A DNA stretch of 64,000 bases from Vampirovibrio chlorellavorus (GCF_003149375.1 NZ_QFWH01000004.1:186001-250000), one strand, 5' to 3'; positions 8,542 through 17,150 are shown, counted from the stretch's first letter. Translations and numbers: made by a program. Notes: generated from the letters alone by a model not told the origin.

Positions 8542-8561
8542 CTTGTAGAAAATTGCCAATG

Positions 8562-8597
8562 AAAAACGCTCAGGTGGTATGGCCTGAGCGTTTTTTT
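8562..8597 (+). terminator. Rho-independent terminator of the sdh operon, bidirectional
   Basis: AAAACGCTCAGG and CCTGAGCGTTTT form a perfect stem around TGGTATGG, followed by T7. An A-run on the left arm makes it usable in the other direction, where the minus-strand oxygenase gene ends at 8656. Confidence 0.9.
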
Positions 8598-8655
8598 AAG
8601 TGGTTGGTACCGGTTCTTATTCCCGTTTTTCAATTTTGAAAACAGTTGGATTCCG

Positions 8656-9996
8656 CTATTCCAGCGGACGGAGCATGGGGGCGACGTTTTGTCGGAAGTC
8701 GCCCAGTGAGGCGTTGCTGAGGCTACCGTGCCCGTTCAACCGTCGATACGAGAATTCCACGGTGGGAATTTCCTCGCCGGTTTTGAGATTGCGCAGGGGT
8801 TTATCATAATGCGGCGTCACAAAAAACGGAATGGAGTATCGTGGCTTGTCCAGCGTGCTTTCATCTCCCACCACCTGATGGCGAATGGACGGAATGGTCC
8901 CGTGTTTGACAATGCGTCCCTGCTCATTAATGCTGCCCCCGGTAATAAAGGACAACATATCGCCCACGTTCATAATCAGGGTGCCAGCCTGGCTGTGGAT
9001 GGGCAGCCATTGGCCGGTTTCCTGGCCATTTTCCCGGGGCATGATCTGTAATCCGGCCTCCGTAGCCTCCGGCAACAGGGTGAACAGGTTCATATCAAAG
9101 TGCTGACCGGCCCGAATGACCGGCTGCCCCGGCTGGGCGCTGCCTCGTTCTTTTTCGGGCACGGCGGGATAATGAATGCTGCGCATGAGGTGGTTGCCGA
9201 TGGGTCGTTGCCGATGATCCACCAGGGTGGACTTGAGATAGCCCCGATCGTTCAGTCCCATGCTGTCCAGATACTCGCCCAAAGCCTCTGCCAGTAGTAA
9301 AGCGGTTTTTTCCATATTGTTAAACAGGAGGGCGTTTTGCCGGGGGAAACTGCGAGGGCCTTCCGCTGGGAAAACATTCAGGGTGTCCGGCGCGCCGCTG
9401 TGCCAGTTTTCTTTTTTGTCGGCCATCCGGGGGCCACCCTCATAGACGGATTTGGTCTCTTGGCCCAACTCATAATACCCTCTGCTGCGACCCAGATCCG
9501 ACCGAACGTACTGCGTTTTCACCGGCATGGGCAAGCTGAAGACTTTGGGGATGGTGTGGTAGTAGTTTTTGACCAGGGTGGATGGGACGGAGTGGCCGCT
9601 GATGGATACAAAGCCAAAACGGGACAGGCTATCGCCCATTTTTTGTACAAAGGCGGCCCGCTTGGCCGCATTGCCGCCGGTAAAGTCTTCCAGGTTCACG
9701 ACCGGCAGTTCCTGTCCGGCTTTGCCCCAGCCCTGAAAACGTATGGACTGAACCGCTTTGCGGTTGAGCAGATGCCCGGCGAAGTGATGGGCGGTGGCGG
9801 GTTGTTTTGCAGGTGATTGCGGCGGTGTTTCTTGCAGGCGCTCGGCAGATGCGGACCGGCTTGGGGGAGACAGAAACGGGTTTCTCTCGGTCTGGTTTGC
9901 TTTGACATCTGGTGCATGTTTCGCTTTGGATTTGGCCGCCGGAAAGGTAATTGGCATGGCCATCCCCTGGGACGTGCGCACGTAAATGGTGGACAT
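8656..9996 (-). CDS. 2-oxoglutarate/Fe(II)-dependent dioxygenase, isopenicillin N synthase-like
   Basis: A 446-residue protein with an ATG and a GAGGAG site. The core from about residue 95 matches the plant/bacterial IPNS-like oxygenase fold: an N-terminal LPVVNLEDF strand, GFVSISGHSVP (about 129-138), iron ligands His299 and Asp301 (QHFDMNLFTLL) and distal His373 (SIRHQVVG), and the co-substrate clamp Arg386-x-Ser388 (RYSIPFF). Residues 1-90 are a basic, Ser/Pro/Gln-rich extension not found in typical members, ending in SIRFQG (84-89). The substrate cannot be read from sequence. It stands alone, sharing the terminator at 8562 with the convergent sdh operon. Confidence 0.88.
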   Translation of the reverse strand: MSTIYVRTSQGMAMPITFPAAKSKAKHAPDVKANQTERNPFLSPPSRSASAERLQETPPQSPAKQPATAHHFAGHLLNRKAVQSIRFQGWGKAGQELPVVNLEDFTGGNAAKRAAFVQKMGDSLSRFGFVSISGHSVPSTLVKNYYHTIPKVFSLPMPVKTQYVRSDLGRSRGYYELGQETKSVYEGGPRMADKKENWHSGAPDTLNVFPAEGPRSFPRQNALLFNNMEKTALLLAEALGEYLDSMGLNDRGYLKSTLVDHRQRPIGNHLMRSIHYPAVPEKERGSAQPGQPVIRAGQHFDMNLFTLLPEATEAGLQIMPRENGQETGQWLPIHSQAGTLIMNVGDMLSFITGGSINEQGRIVKHGTIPSIRHQVVGDESTLDKPRYSIPFFVTPHYDKPLRNLKTGEEIPTVEFSYRRLNGHGSLSNASLGDFRQNVAPMLRPLE

Positions 9997-10177
9997 TCAC
10001 TAGTCTCCTCTTTCCCTGTCTAAATTTTTTGTTTAAATTCCCACTTGAAATAGAGCCACTTGAAAAAAATAAAATTTAAAAACCCCTGCGAAAGGCACAA
10101 GGCGCATCGCCGGATGGTGTTTGTTTATGGTTCTGTTTTATTGTAAAGACAAGGAAGATGCAAGCGATTTCTGGGGC

Positions 10178-11446
10178 TTACAGGCTGCGTACTTCCACGG
10201 GTTCCGGTTGGGAAGAGAGAATGGCCCCTTTGGGCACCACGGTCACCCCGCCTTCGGATACGAAGAAGCCCCGGGCCTCGTCTTCGGCCCGGTCATAGCC
10301 AATGCGGCTGTGGGGGGGGATCTCTACCCCCTTATCAATAATGGCCCGGCGAATTTTGGCGTGCCTGCCCACATGCACCCCATGCATCAGGATGGACTCT
10401 TCCACCAGTGAGTAGCTGTTAATGCGGCAAAAGGGAGACAGTACACAGCGAATCAGGCGTCCCCCACTGATGATGCAGCCATCGGCCACAATGGAATCCG
10501 TGGCGAAGCCCCGTCGCTCTTCCTGATCGAACACGTACTTGGCCGGGGGCGCTTGGTAGGAGAAGGTTTTAATGGGCCACTCCCGGTTGTACAAATTGAA
10601 GATGGGAGATGGGGTGACCAAGTCCATGTTGGCTTCCCAGTAGGCGTCAATGGTGCCAACATCCCGCCAGTAGCCCTGTTCAATGGGGCTTTGAGCCGGC
10701 ACGGTATTGGTGGCAAAGTCGTACACAAAGACCCGACGCCCTTTTTGAATCATATCGGCAATCACGTTTTTGCCAAAGTCGTGGGCGGACTGCTCATTGG
10801 CGGCGTCCAGTAACAGTTCTTCCACCAGCACGGTGCGATTGAAGATGTAATTGCCCATGGAGGCCAAGGCCCAACCGGGCCGACCGGGAATTTCCCTGAT
10901 GTTGTGCCTGGGTTTCTCCTGCCAGCCGGTGACCCGAAACATGCTGTCCACTTCGATAATGCCAAACTCGCTGGCCTGGCTGATGGGTACTGGGATGGCG
11001 GCAATGCTGAGATCGGCGGCTTGCATTTTGTGGTAATCCACCATCTGGCTCACGTCCATCTTGTAGACGTGATCGCCGCCAAAGACGGCCACCAGCGAAG
11101 GATTTTCGTCTTCAATGATGTTCAGGTTCTGGTAGATGGCATCGGCGGTGCCCCGGTACCACTCCTGTCCCAGGCGCATTTGAGCCGGTACCAGATCCAC
11201 AAATTGGTTCAGAAAGGGGGGCATGGGCCAGCAGCGGGCCACGTGGCGGTTCAGGGAGTCAGACTTGAACTGGGTCAGGATCTTGATTTTGTAATATTCG
11301 GAGTTGATAAAGTTGTTCAGTACAAAGTCGATAATGCGGTACTTGCCGCCAAAGGGTACCGCCGGTTTGGCCCGATCCAGCGTCAACGGGTAAAGACGTT
11401 TGCCTTCTCCCCCGGCTAAAATCATGACCAGTACATTTTTTTTCAT
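10178..11446 (-). CDS. glgC: Glucose-1-phosphate adenylyltransferase (ADP-glucose pyrophosphorylase)
   Basis: A 422-residue enzyme of normal family length. The nucleotide-binding start is MILAGGEGKRLYPLT (8-22), followed by RAKPAVPFGGKYRIIDF, the FGGDHVYKMD catalytic loop and WYRGTADAI. The C-terminal left-handed beta-helix contains the ISGGRLIRC and GVHVGRHAKI repeats. It makes ADP-glucose from glucose-1-phosphate and ATP, the committed step of glycogen synthesis. No other glg gene is in the window. A perfect TATAAT on the minus strand at 11589-11584, inside the end of the preceding gene, is the best promoter candidate; it would give a leader of about 130 nt. Its -35 match is poor. Confidence 0.95.
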   Translation of the reverse strand: MKKNVLVMILAGGEGKRLYPLTLDRAKPAVPFGGKYRIIDFVLNNFINSEYYKIKILTQFKSDSLNRHVARCWPMPPFLNQFVDLVPAQMRLGQEWYRGTADAIYQNLNIIEDENPSLVAVFGGDHVYKMDVSQMVDYHKMQAADLSIAAIPVPISQASEFGIIEVDSMFRVTGWQEKPRHNIREIPGRPGWALASMGNYIFNRTVLVEELLLDAANEQSAHDFGKNVIADMIQKGRRVFVYDFATNTVPAQSPIEQGYWRDVGTIDAYWEANMDLVTPSPIFNLYNREWPIKTFSYQAPPAKYVFDQEERRGFATDSIVADGCIISGGRLIRCVLSPFCRINSYSLVEESILMHGVHVGRHAKIRRAIIDKGVEIPPHSRIGYDRAEDEARGFFVSEGGVTVVPKGAILSSQPEPVEVRSL

Positions 11447-11584
11447 TTGGAATGCCGCCCCTTCGTCTTATCAACCCCGGCCCTTGACTTATGGCCCTAA
11501 CCGAATCGCAATGCCGAGCCCACAAACAGTGTTTACGAACGCTTGCGTGTGACTGTCCTGATGTTTACCCGGCTACCACTTTTA

Positions 11585-12277
11585 TTATACCGGGTTGGGG
11601 CTGTCACTGAAACTATGGCTTCGGGCCTCATCCACGGTTTTTTGTAATTCCTGTTGCAGTCGGGCTGTCAATTGGTTAGCTTGCGTAATCAAAGACTGAC
11701 CCTGATTCAGCGCTGAGGGGCTCACCACGATAGGCTCCCCTACCTGCATTTGGGCTTTACAGTTGCGCACAATGCTTAAAATACTGGGACGTTTTCCGTG
11801 GATCAGGCAAAACAGCTTGATTAACGCTTCCATTTGCTGACTGATATCGTTTTCCAGTTGCGCCGGAGATTCAAGGCTCAGAAGGATTTCCAGGTCTCCA
11901 AGGGTTTGAATGTCTGACTGGGTTTCCTGTCGGGCTTGCTGATAAGTTTGACGAGCTTTGGACCATGGGTTGAGTCTGGCCCAGCCTGTTGGCGGCCTTA
12001 ATTCAATTTGTCCCTGATTGATGGCCTTGAACAAGTGACGCATCTGTTGGGTGGCATGTTTTTCTGGGGGGAAAGGCAGTTTATACTTCACACTCAGTTT
12101 TTGGATGGCCGCTTGCTGGATGTATCCCAACCGTTGATGCCAGGGCCGGTGGGCTTGCCAACCCAGCTGGTAGGTTTGTTCCTGGCTTTCCAGTACGGTG
12201 TTTAACAGGTGCGTAATCCGTCGCTCAATCGGTTGGTAGGTATTGGGGGGGCTGGCCCTTGAAGCATTTTTTCTCAT
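11585..12277 (-). CDS. C-terminal part of a plsC-like acyltransferase gene, separated by a frameshift
   Basis: This reading frame (230 codons) overlaps the end of the acyltransferase frame by 53 nt. From the C7 run at 12245-12251 onward it reads as a natural continuation (PPNTYQPIERRITHLL), soluble, helical and Gln-rich to its end. If the C run had six residues instead of seven, the two frames would form one protein of about 490 residues. No ribosome site stands before the apparent internal ATG, so independent translation is doubtful. It could be a sequencing error, a true frameshift mutation or slippage-controlled expression. No domain recognised. Confidence 0.55.
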   Translation of the reverse strand: MRKNASRASPPNTYQPIERRITHLLNTVLESQEQTYQLGWQAHRPWHQRLGYIQQAAIQKLSVKYKLPFPPEKHATQQMRHLFKAINQGQIELRPPTGWARLNPWSKARQTYQQARQETQSDIQTLGDLEILLSLESPAQLENDISQQMEALIKLFCLIHGKRPSILSIVRNCKAQMQVGEPIVVSPSALNQGQSLITQANQLTARLQQELQKTVDEARSHSFSDSPNPV

Positions 12278-13070
12278 TTTGGGTCAGCAGTTTGAGCACT
12301 TGACCCTTGGCTTGTGGCAAATAGCGGTAGCCAATCCCAACCGGGAGGATACGAACGGTTTGTCCTTTATTTTGGCTGGTTTGCAGGGCCAGTCGAAGGG
12401 CTCCAGTCTGGCAGGCGCCCACCTGATTATTTTGCCAGCTAATGCGCCCTTCCGGGAAGATAAGTAACGGGTTCTTGCCCTTGCCCAATATTTCTTGCAC
12501 ATGATCCGTGCTTTTCTGGATACTTTGGTTGCCTCGGTTGACGGAAAAGTACCCCAGACGTCTGGCAATGGGCCAAATAATTTGGTAGGGGATGTTGGCG
12601 ATTTTTCGATCGAAGTTTTTCAGGGCGGCCATGGTGACGGGAGTCAGTCTGGCCTGGTAAGCCAGTGCCTGAATGCTGAAAGAGTCCGCCAGACTGGAGT
12701 GATTGAGGGCCAGCATGGTAGCGCCCCCTTGCTGCTGGATGGCCTGCAGGCGATTGATTTCTGCCGCTGGGATGGCGCAGTGGAAATTCAGAAACCTTGC
12801 ACTCACGAATTGCATGCCCCCCTGAAAATTCAGAAACCTTGCACTCACGAATTGCATGCCCCCCTGAAAATACCGGGTCAGCCAGGGGATGGGTTTGGCG
12901 CTGTAGAAGTCGTTGCAGGTCTGAATGTCGCTGGCGTCTCGGGGGTGGCGGCCTTGGAAGCGCACTGACTGTGATATGGTATTTAAACCGGGCTGCCTGA
13001 ATCTTGCGACCGTTGGGCCGCTTGCGTACAATACCCTGTGGTGTGAGCCGGACGGCCCAATAACGCTCAT
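12225..13070 (-). CDS. 1-acylglycerol-3-phosphate acyltransferase-like protein (PlsC domain), apparently frameshifted
   Basis: The PlsC domain is plain: ALNHSSLADSF (the NHxxxxD catalytic motif, about residues 116-126), YFSVNRGNQ, and FPEGRISW. Such enzymes add an acyl chain to lysophosphatidate in membrane lipid synthesis, working at the inner membrane face. The first 95 residues are an unusual extension with SVRFQG at 35-40. A 42-bp tandem duplication (12785-12870) repeats 14 residues (FQGGMQFVSARFLN) in frame just before the catalytic domain. The frame ends soon after a C7 run, and the downstream frame continues the protein. Whether the enzyme is active in this strain is uncertain. Confidence 0.75.
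   Translation of the reverse strand: MSVIGPSGSHHRVLYASGPTVARFRQPGLNTISQSVRFQGRHPRDASDIQTCNDFYSAKPIPWLTRYFQGGMQFVSARFLNFQGGMQFVSARFLNFHCAIPAAEINRLQAIQQQGGATMLALNHSSLADSFSIQALAYQARLTPVTMAALKNFDRKIANIPYQIIWPIARRLGYFSVNRGNQSIQKSTDHVQEILGKGKNPLLIFPEGRISWQNNQVGACQTGALRLALQTSQNKGQTVRILPVGIGYRYLPQAKGQVLKLLTQNEKKCFKGQPPQYLPTD
12785..12870. repeat. 42-bp in-frame tandem duplication inside the plsC-like gene
   Basis: Two adjacent copies with period 42 bp, identical or nearly so, begin TTCAGAAACC at 12787 and 12829. They duplicate 14 codons without breaking the frame. High identity suggests a recent event. Confidence 0.9.
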
Positions 13071-13182
13071 AATAAACAGGCTAAATCGGGGAATGATTCT
13101 TTAAACGCCCCTGCCCATGAAATCTTGCGTCCGCTCAAACGACCACGTAACTGACCCCATAATCCGCCCATAATCCGTTTGG

Positions 13183-13752
13183 ATGATTGCAAACATGACC
13201 ACCCTCCCTGACCGTTCTGATACGTTGCGAGCGCAAGCCGGTCGCATTCGGCTGGTGGTGATGGATGTGGACGGCGTATTGACCGATGGCAAGATCAGCT
13301 ACACCTCCGCCGGGGATGAGATTAAAAGCTTTAACGTCAAAGACGGGCTGGGCATCTCTCTGGGGATCCGACACGGGCTGCAATTTGGCATCATCACCGC
13401 CCGGGAGTCGATCATGGTCACCCGTCGGGCCGAGGAGTTGGGCATTCAGCACCTCATTCAAAAGACCAAAACCAAGTTGCCCGCCTTGCAGCAACTGGTC
13501 AGCGATTTGGGCCTGGGTTTTGAACAGGTGGCCTACGTGGGAGACGACTTGCCGGATATGCCCTGTATGGAGCAGGTGGGTTTTGCCGCTTGCCCGGCGG
13601 ATGCCGCCCGGGAGGTGTTGGCAATGGCCCATTTTGTCTCCCGCTATAACGGGGGCGGCGGCGCGGTGCGGGAGATTCTGGAATTGATTCTGGACAGCCA
13701 GAAAAGCGAGAGTGGCGACAATTCACCAGACGTTGGTTCAGGCTGTCAGTAA
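13183..13752 (+). CDS. kdsC: 3-deoxy-D-manno-octulosonate 8-phosphate phosphatase (KdsC-like HAD phosphatase)
   Basis: A 189-residue HAD phosphatase. RLVVMDVDGVLTDGK (22-36) holds nucleophile Asp28 and Asp30. Other marks are KDGLGI, the ITARES motif (Thr and Arg of motif II) and VGDDLPDM (motif IV), with no cap domain, as in KdsC tetramers. It removes phosphate from Kdo-8-phosphate in lipid A core synthesis, which implies an LPS-bearing outer membrane. Close relatives act on N-acylneuraminate 9-phosphate, so the substrate is probable only. ATG 13183 has no ribosome site but a CATAAT 8 nt upstream, so the mRNA may be leaderless; ATG 13195 is the alternative. Confidence 0.87.
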   Translation: MIANMTTLPDRSDTLRAQAGRIRLVVMDVDGVLTDGKISYTSAGDEIKSFNVKDGLGISLGIRHGLQFGIITARESIMVTRRAEELGIQHLIQKTKTKLPALQQLVSDLGLGFEQVAYVGDDLPDMPCMEQVGFAACPADAAREVLAMAHFVSRYNGGGGAVREILELILDSQKSESGDNSPDVGSGCQ

Positions 13753-13902
13753 AGCATTTTGTTCAGTGGGATGGGGTACACTAGGAGGGAGTCATTTGGG
13801 TTGTGCCTTTTTGGGTTATGCCTTCAAGGGGCTTGGGTTGAAAGGCACAATTCGCTGAGATTTTGGCGGCATTTTCGTTTGTAACCTCTGGGAGTTCCGG
13901 CT

Positions 13903-14751
13903 TTGGGTCGTATCGTGCTGAACAATGAACCGTTTTACTTGCAACCGGCCCAAGGCAGTCCGGAGGCTTTTTTGTTTCTGCATGGGTTGGGCGGTGGGGT
14001 ATATGAAATGCGCCCGCTGGCCGAGCAGTTGCTGCAGCAAGGCTATGGGGTCGCCGGGTTTAACTATCCGGGCCACGATCAACCGGCCCCCCGCATGCCC
14101 GCTTCCACTTGGCAGCAGTGGTATCAGCGGTCGGAGGAACAGTATCAGCGCCTATTGCAAGCGCATGATCGGGTCTCCTTGGTGGGTTTTTCCACCGGAT
14201 GCCTGCTGGCCCTGCACTTGGCCGCCCGGTATCAGCAAACAGAGCGCATCCATCAGCTGGTCTTGCTCAGCCCCTTTCTCAAGGTACGAATGGAATGGTA
14301 CTATCTGCTTCAGCCGGAGCGCTACGTGCGGGCCCTGGGGGGGATCATCCGGCACGTGCCCCGCTGGCGGCTGCCCATCCGGGATCGGGAAATGCAGGCC
14401 TTGGCCCTGGAGGCCGCTTACTTCAAGACGTTTAATATCCCGGCGGTGCGCAGCGCCCTGGAGTTGATTCAGGTGGTGGACGGGGAGCTGGAGGCCGTGA
14501 ATCGGCCTACCCTGATTGTGCAATCCACCGGGGACCGGGTGGTGTGCGCCACGGGGGCCAAAATCCTGATGGAACGGCTGGCCTCTCCGCAAAAAGAGGT
14601 GCTGTGGCTGGAAAAATCGGATCACGTGATTTTGCTGGACAGTGAGCGGAAGCAGGTGGCCGAGCGGATTGTGAAATTTGCCACGGGGAATGAAACGCCG
14701 AAAGGCTTCCTCGGAGGGGCCAGTCTGGACGGTGCCGCGGGTAGCCCTTGA
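13903..14751 (+). CDS. Alpha/beta hydrolase, carboxylesterase/monoacylglycerol-lipase type
   Basis: A 282-residue serine hydrolase starting at TTG 13903 (weak CTGGGAG site). It shows the oxyanion stretch FLFLHGLGG (23-31), the nucleophile elbow GFSTG with Ser97, an acidic residue in VQSTGDRVV (near 205) and the His in SDHVILLDSE (near 236). The order and spacing resemble Est30-type carboxylesterases, which cleave short acyl esters. No signal peptide, so cytoplasmic. The C-terminal 20 residues are Gly/Ala-rich and probably disordered. It sits alone between kdsC and a parvulin gene. Confidence 0.85.
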   Translation: MGRIVLNNEPFYLQPAQGSPEAFLFLHGLGGGVYEMRPLAEQLLQQGYGVAGFNYPGHDQPAPRMPASTWQQWYQRSEEQYQRLLQAHDRVSLVGFSTGCLLALHLAARYQQTERIHQLVLLSPFLKVRMEWYYLLQPERYVRALGGIIRHVPRWRLPIRDREMQALALEAAYFKTFNIPAVRSALELIQVVDGELEAVNRPTLIVQSTGDRVVCATGAKILMERLASPQKEVLWLEKSDHVILLDSERKQVAERIVKFATGNETPKGFLGGASLDGAAGSP

Positions 14752-14866
14752 CTTGCGGGCGGGAGTAAGGAATAGTTTGGGGGAACCTGTTGAAAGGAAT
14801 CCCTGAATGTTCAACCTGTTCAATATTTTTATCAGAAAGCCCAAATCGGGAAAAAGGAATGCATCC

Positions 14867-15160
14867 ATGAGCAATACCTCTGCGTTGGAAGTTCGGGCCA
14901 GCCACTTGTTGGTGGGCACCCGGGAAGAAGCCGAACAGTGCCGTCAGGAAATTTTGGAAGGCAAGACCTTTGCCGAAGTGGCCAAGCGGGTCTCCAAGTG
15001 CCCCTCAGGCGCTCAAGGTGGAGATTTAGGCTTTTTTGGCCGGGGCCGCATGGTGCCTCAGTTCGATAAAGTGGCCTTTGAACTGCCGGTGGGTGAATTG
15101 TCCGAGCCGGTGCAAACCCAGTTTGGCTGGCACATTTTGACGGTAACCGAGACGAAGTAA
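14867..15160 (+). CDS. Parvulin-type peptidyl-prolyl cis-trans isomerase
   Basis: From ATG 14867 the protein is 97 residues, matching the single-domain parvulin PpiC. Motifs are ASHLLVGTREEAE, FAEVAKRVSKCPSGAQGGDLG, MVPQFDKVAF and QTQFGWHILTV, covering the whole domain. It catalyses proline isomerisation in folding proteins, here in the cytoplasm. Another in-frame ATG at 14807, with an equally good AAAGGA site, would add 20 residues (FNLFNIFIRKP...). I prefer the shorter form because it matches the family start. A strong terminator follows. Confidence 0.92.
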   Translation: MSNTSALEVRASHLLVGTREEAEQCRQEILEGKTFAEVAKRVSKCPSGAQGGDLGFFGRGRMVPQFDKVAFELPVGELSEPVQTQFGWHILTVTETK

Positions 15161-15193
15161 CCGCCCGTCTTTCGGTGACCCCTCATGACTTGT

Positions 15194-15232
15194 AAACGCT
15201 CCGGGTGTCAATCCGGGGCGTTTGCGTTTTTT
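15194..15232 (+). terminator. Rho-independent terminator after the parvulin gene
   Basis: AAACGCTCCGG and CCGGGGCGTTT form a stem with one bulge around GTGTCAAT, followed by GCGTTTTTT. The minus-strand permease operon ends just beyond it and may share it weakly. Confidence 0.8.
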
Positions 15233-15237
15233 ACGGG

Positions 15238-16149
15238 TCAGTTTTCCTTTTTGGGGTTGAAGTATTCCCGCAAGCCATCGCCCAGCAGGTTCAGGGCGAT
15301 CATGGTGGTAAAAATAAAGAGGGCCGGGAAAAACAGCATGTGCGGGGCCACCCGCACCAGTTGCCAGCCTTCTCCCGCCAAAGTCCCCCAGCTGCTTAAG
15401 GGGGGCTCCACGCCCAGGCCGATAAAACTCAGGGTGGACTCGGTGAGGACGGCCCGAGGCACGGTGATGGTGGCGGTCAAAATAATCAGGCCCAGGGTGT
15501 TGGGGATAAAATGCTTCCAGATGAGCAGCGGGGCACTGCCCCCAATGCTGTGAAAGGCCTCCACAAACTCTTCCCGCTTCAGGCTGAGAATTTGCCCCCG
15601 AATGATGCGGGCGGTATCCGGCCAACTGAACAGGGACAGGGCCAGCACCAGACTGACCAGCCCCCGGCCCAGAAACACGCTGAACAGGATGACCACCATC
15701 AGGGAGGGCAGGGCGTACAGAATATCAATGATGCGCATCATCAGCGTATCGGTTTTGCCTTCGCACAGGGCAGAAACCGTGCCGTACAGGGTGCCAATAA
15801 TGACGGCCACCACAGCGGTGGATAAGCCAATCAGCAGGGAAATGCGAGCCCCCACCGCCGTGCGGCTGAGCAAGTCCCGGCCCAGATCGTCGGTACCAAA
15901 CCAGTGGCCCATCACATTTCCAGCCAGCGGCCATGGCGGGGCCGTGGGCAAGTCCGGCATAATGGCCGTGGGATCGGGACCCAGCAGGGGGCCGAGTAAG
16001 GCCAGTAGTCCAATTAGTCCCAAAAATAAGCCACTCCAGAATGGTTTGGGCGCTTTGAGCCATGGCGGCTTTGCTTTTCTCCGGTTGGATGGGCTCGAAG
16101 CGTTCCGTTCTGGGACGTTCAGGCTTGCGGCGGTCAGGCTGTGGTTCAT
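15238..16149 (-). CDS. ABC transporter permease, OppC/DppC type
   Basis: A 303-residue inner-membrane permease. Typical OppC features are the FGTDDLGRD motif after the first helix (about 85-93), six hydrophobic helices, and the EAA loop near the C-terminal third (EEFVEAFHSIGGSAPLLIWKHFIPN), which docks the ATPase. The final IGLGVEPPLSSWG motif is also family-typical. It overlaps the OppB-type gene by 4 nt (ATGA), so the two are translationally coupled. Genes for the binding protein and ATPases of this importer are absent from the window. Substrate (oligopeptide, dipeptide or nickel) cannot be decided. Confidence 0.92.
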   Translation of the reverse strand: MNHSLTAASLNVPERNASSPSNRRKAKPPWLKAPKPFWSGLFLGLIGLLALLGPLLGPDPTAIMPDLPTAPPWPLAGNVMGHWFGTDDLGRDLLSRTAVGARISLLIGLSTAVVAVIIGTLYGTVSALCEGKTDTLMMRIIDILYALPSLMVVILFSVFLGRGLVSLVLALSLFSWPDTARIIRGQILSLKREEFVEAFHSIGGSAPLLIWKHFIPNTLGLIILTATITVPRAVLTESTLSFIGLGVEPPLSSWGTLAGEGWQLVRVAPHMLFFPALFIFTTMIALNLLGDGLREYFNPKKEN

Positions 16150-17072
16150 CGCTTGGCTTCCTCTCGCAGGCGGGGATCCAGAAGCCCGTAGACGATATCG
16201 GTCAGGGTGTTAAATAGAATGAGGGCCAGCCCGTAAATAATGGTAATGCCCATTACCAGTGTGTAATCCCGGTTGCTGACGGCGGTCACAAAGTGTTTGC
16301 CCAGCCCGGGAATGGCAAAAATGTATTCCACGGCAAAGGAGCCGGTGATAATGGCGGCGGCTATGGGGCCTAAAATGGACACCAGCGGGATAAGAGAATT
16401 TCTCAGGATGTGACGCAGGGCAATGGTGCTTTCTGCCAAGCCCTGACTGCGCTTGATGAGAACGTACTGCTGAGAGCGCACTTCTCGCACGGTGGTACGC
16501 ACCAGCAGAAAGGCATACGAGAAGGGGGTCAGGGACAACGTTAAGACCGGTAGCAGGTAATGCTTCGGGCTTTCCAGCGTGGCGGCCGGTAACCAGCCCA
16601 GCGATAGCGAGAAGAGCAGCACCAAAAAGCCCCCAAAGATGAACAAGGGGGTGGAAATACTGGCCACGCCCGTCAGGGTCAGCAGGCCATCCCAGAAGCG
16701 GCTGGTACTGAGTCCGGCCAGGGTGCCCAGGGTGGTTCCCAGCAAAACCCCCAGCGTCAGGGCCATCAGACCCAGTTTGGTGGAGGTCAGGGTGGCCTCG
16801 CCCACAATGTCCCGGACCGAGCGGGACTTGTATTTGAAGGAGGGGCCCAGATCTCCCCGCAGGATGCCGCCGATGTAAATGCCGTATTGCTGCCACAGCG
16901 GCTTATTCAGATGGTAGCGGGCCTCAATATTGGCCTGAATGGCCGGGGGCAGCTTGCGATCCTGATCAAAGGGGCCGCCCGGCATGAGTCGCAGCAGTAA
17001 AAAGGTCAGGCTAATCACCACAAACAGGGTGACGAAACCGGTCAGTAGTCGTCTTAAAATCAGGCTGGGCAT
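16146..17072 (-). CDS. ABC transporter permease, OppB/DppB type
   Basis: A 308-residue permease. It starts with ILRRLLTGFVTLFVVISLTF, the usual first helix, then MPGGPFD and a periplasmic loop with YHLNKPLWQQYGIYI. It has six helices and the EAA-like loop with RSQGLAESTIALRHILRNSLIPL near residues 205-230. The C-terminus FNTLTDIVYGLLDPRLR is characteristic of OppB. It forms the membrane channel with the downstream OppC-type subunit. The start ATG has only a weak ribosome site. It stands downstream of alr on the same strand, about 80 nt apart, and could be read through from it. Confidence 0.92.
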   Translation of the reverse strand: MPSLILRRLLTGFVTLFVVISLTFLLLRLMPGGPFDQDRKLPPAIQANIEARYHLNKPLWQQYGIYIGGILRGDLGPSFKYKSRSVRDIVGEATLTSTKLGLMALTLGVLLGTTLGTLAGLSTSRFWDGLLTLTGVASISTPLFIFGGFLVLLFSLSLGWLPAATLESPKHYLLPVLTLSLTPFSYAFLLVRTTVREVRSQQYVLIKRSQGLAESTIALRHILRNSLIPLVSILGPIAAAIITGSFAVEYIFAIPGLGKHFVTAVSNRDYTLVMGITIIYGLALILFNTLTDIVYGLLDPRLREEAKR

Positions 17073-17150
17073 ACCGATATCATAGACGAGAACGGGAAGA
17101 TTGTGTGAGGGACTCTGCGCAAGTCTTTTGCTAGTCTTACTAGAGAGCGC

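Noticed and set aside
12785-12870. Start of a CRISPR array
   Set aside because: Only two directly adjacent copies with no spacer, inside a coding frame.
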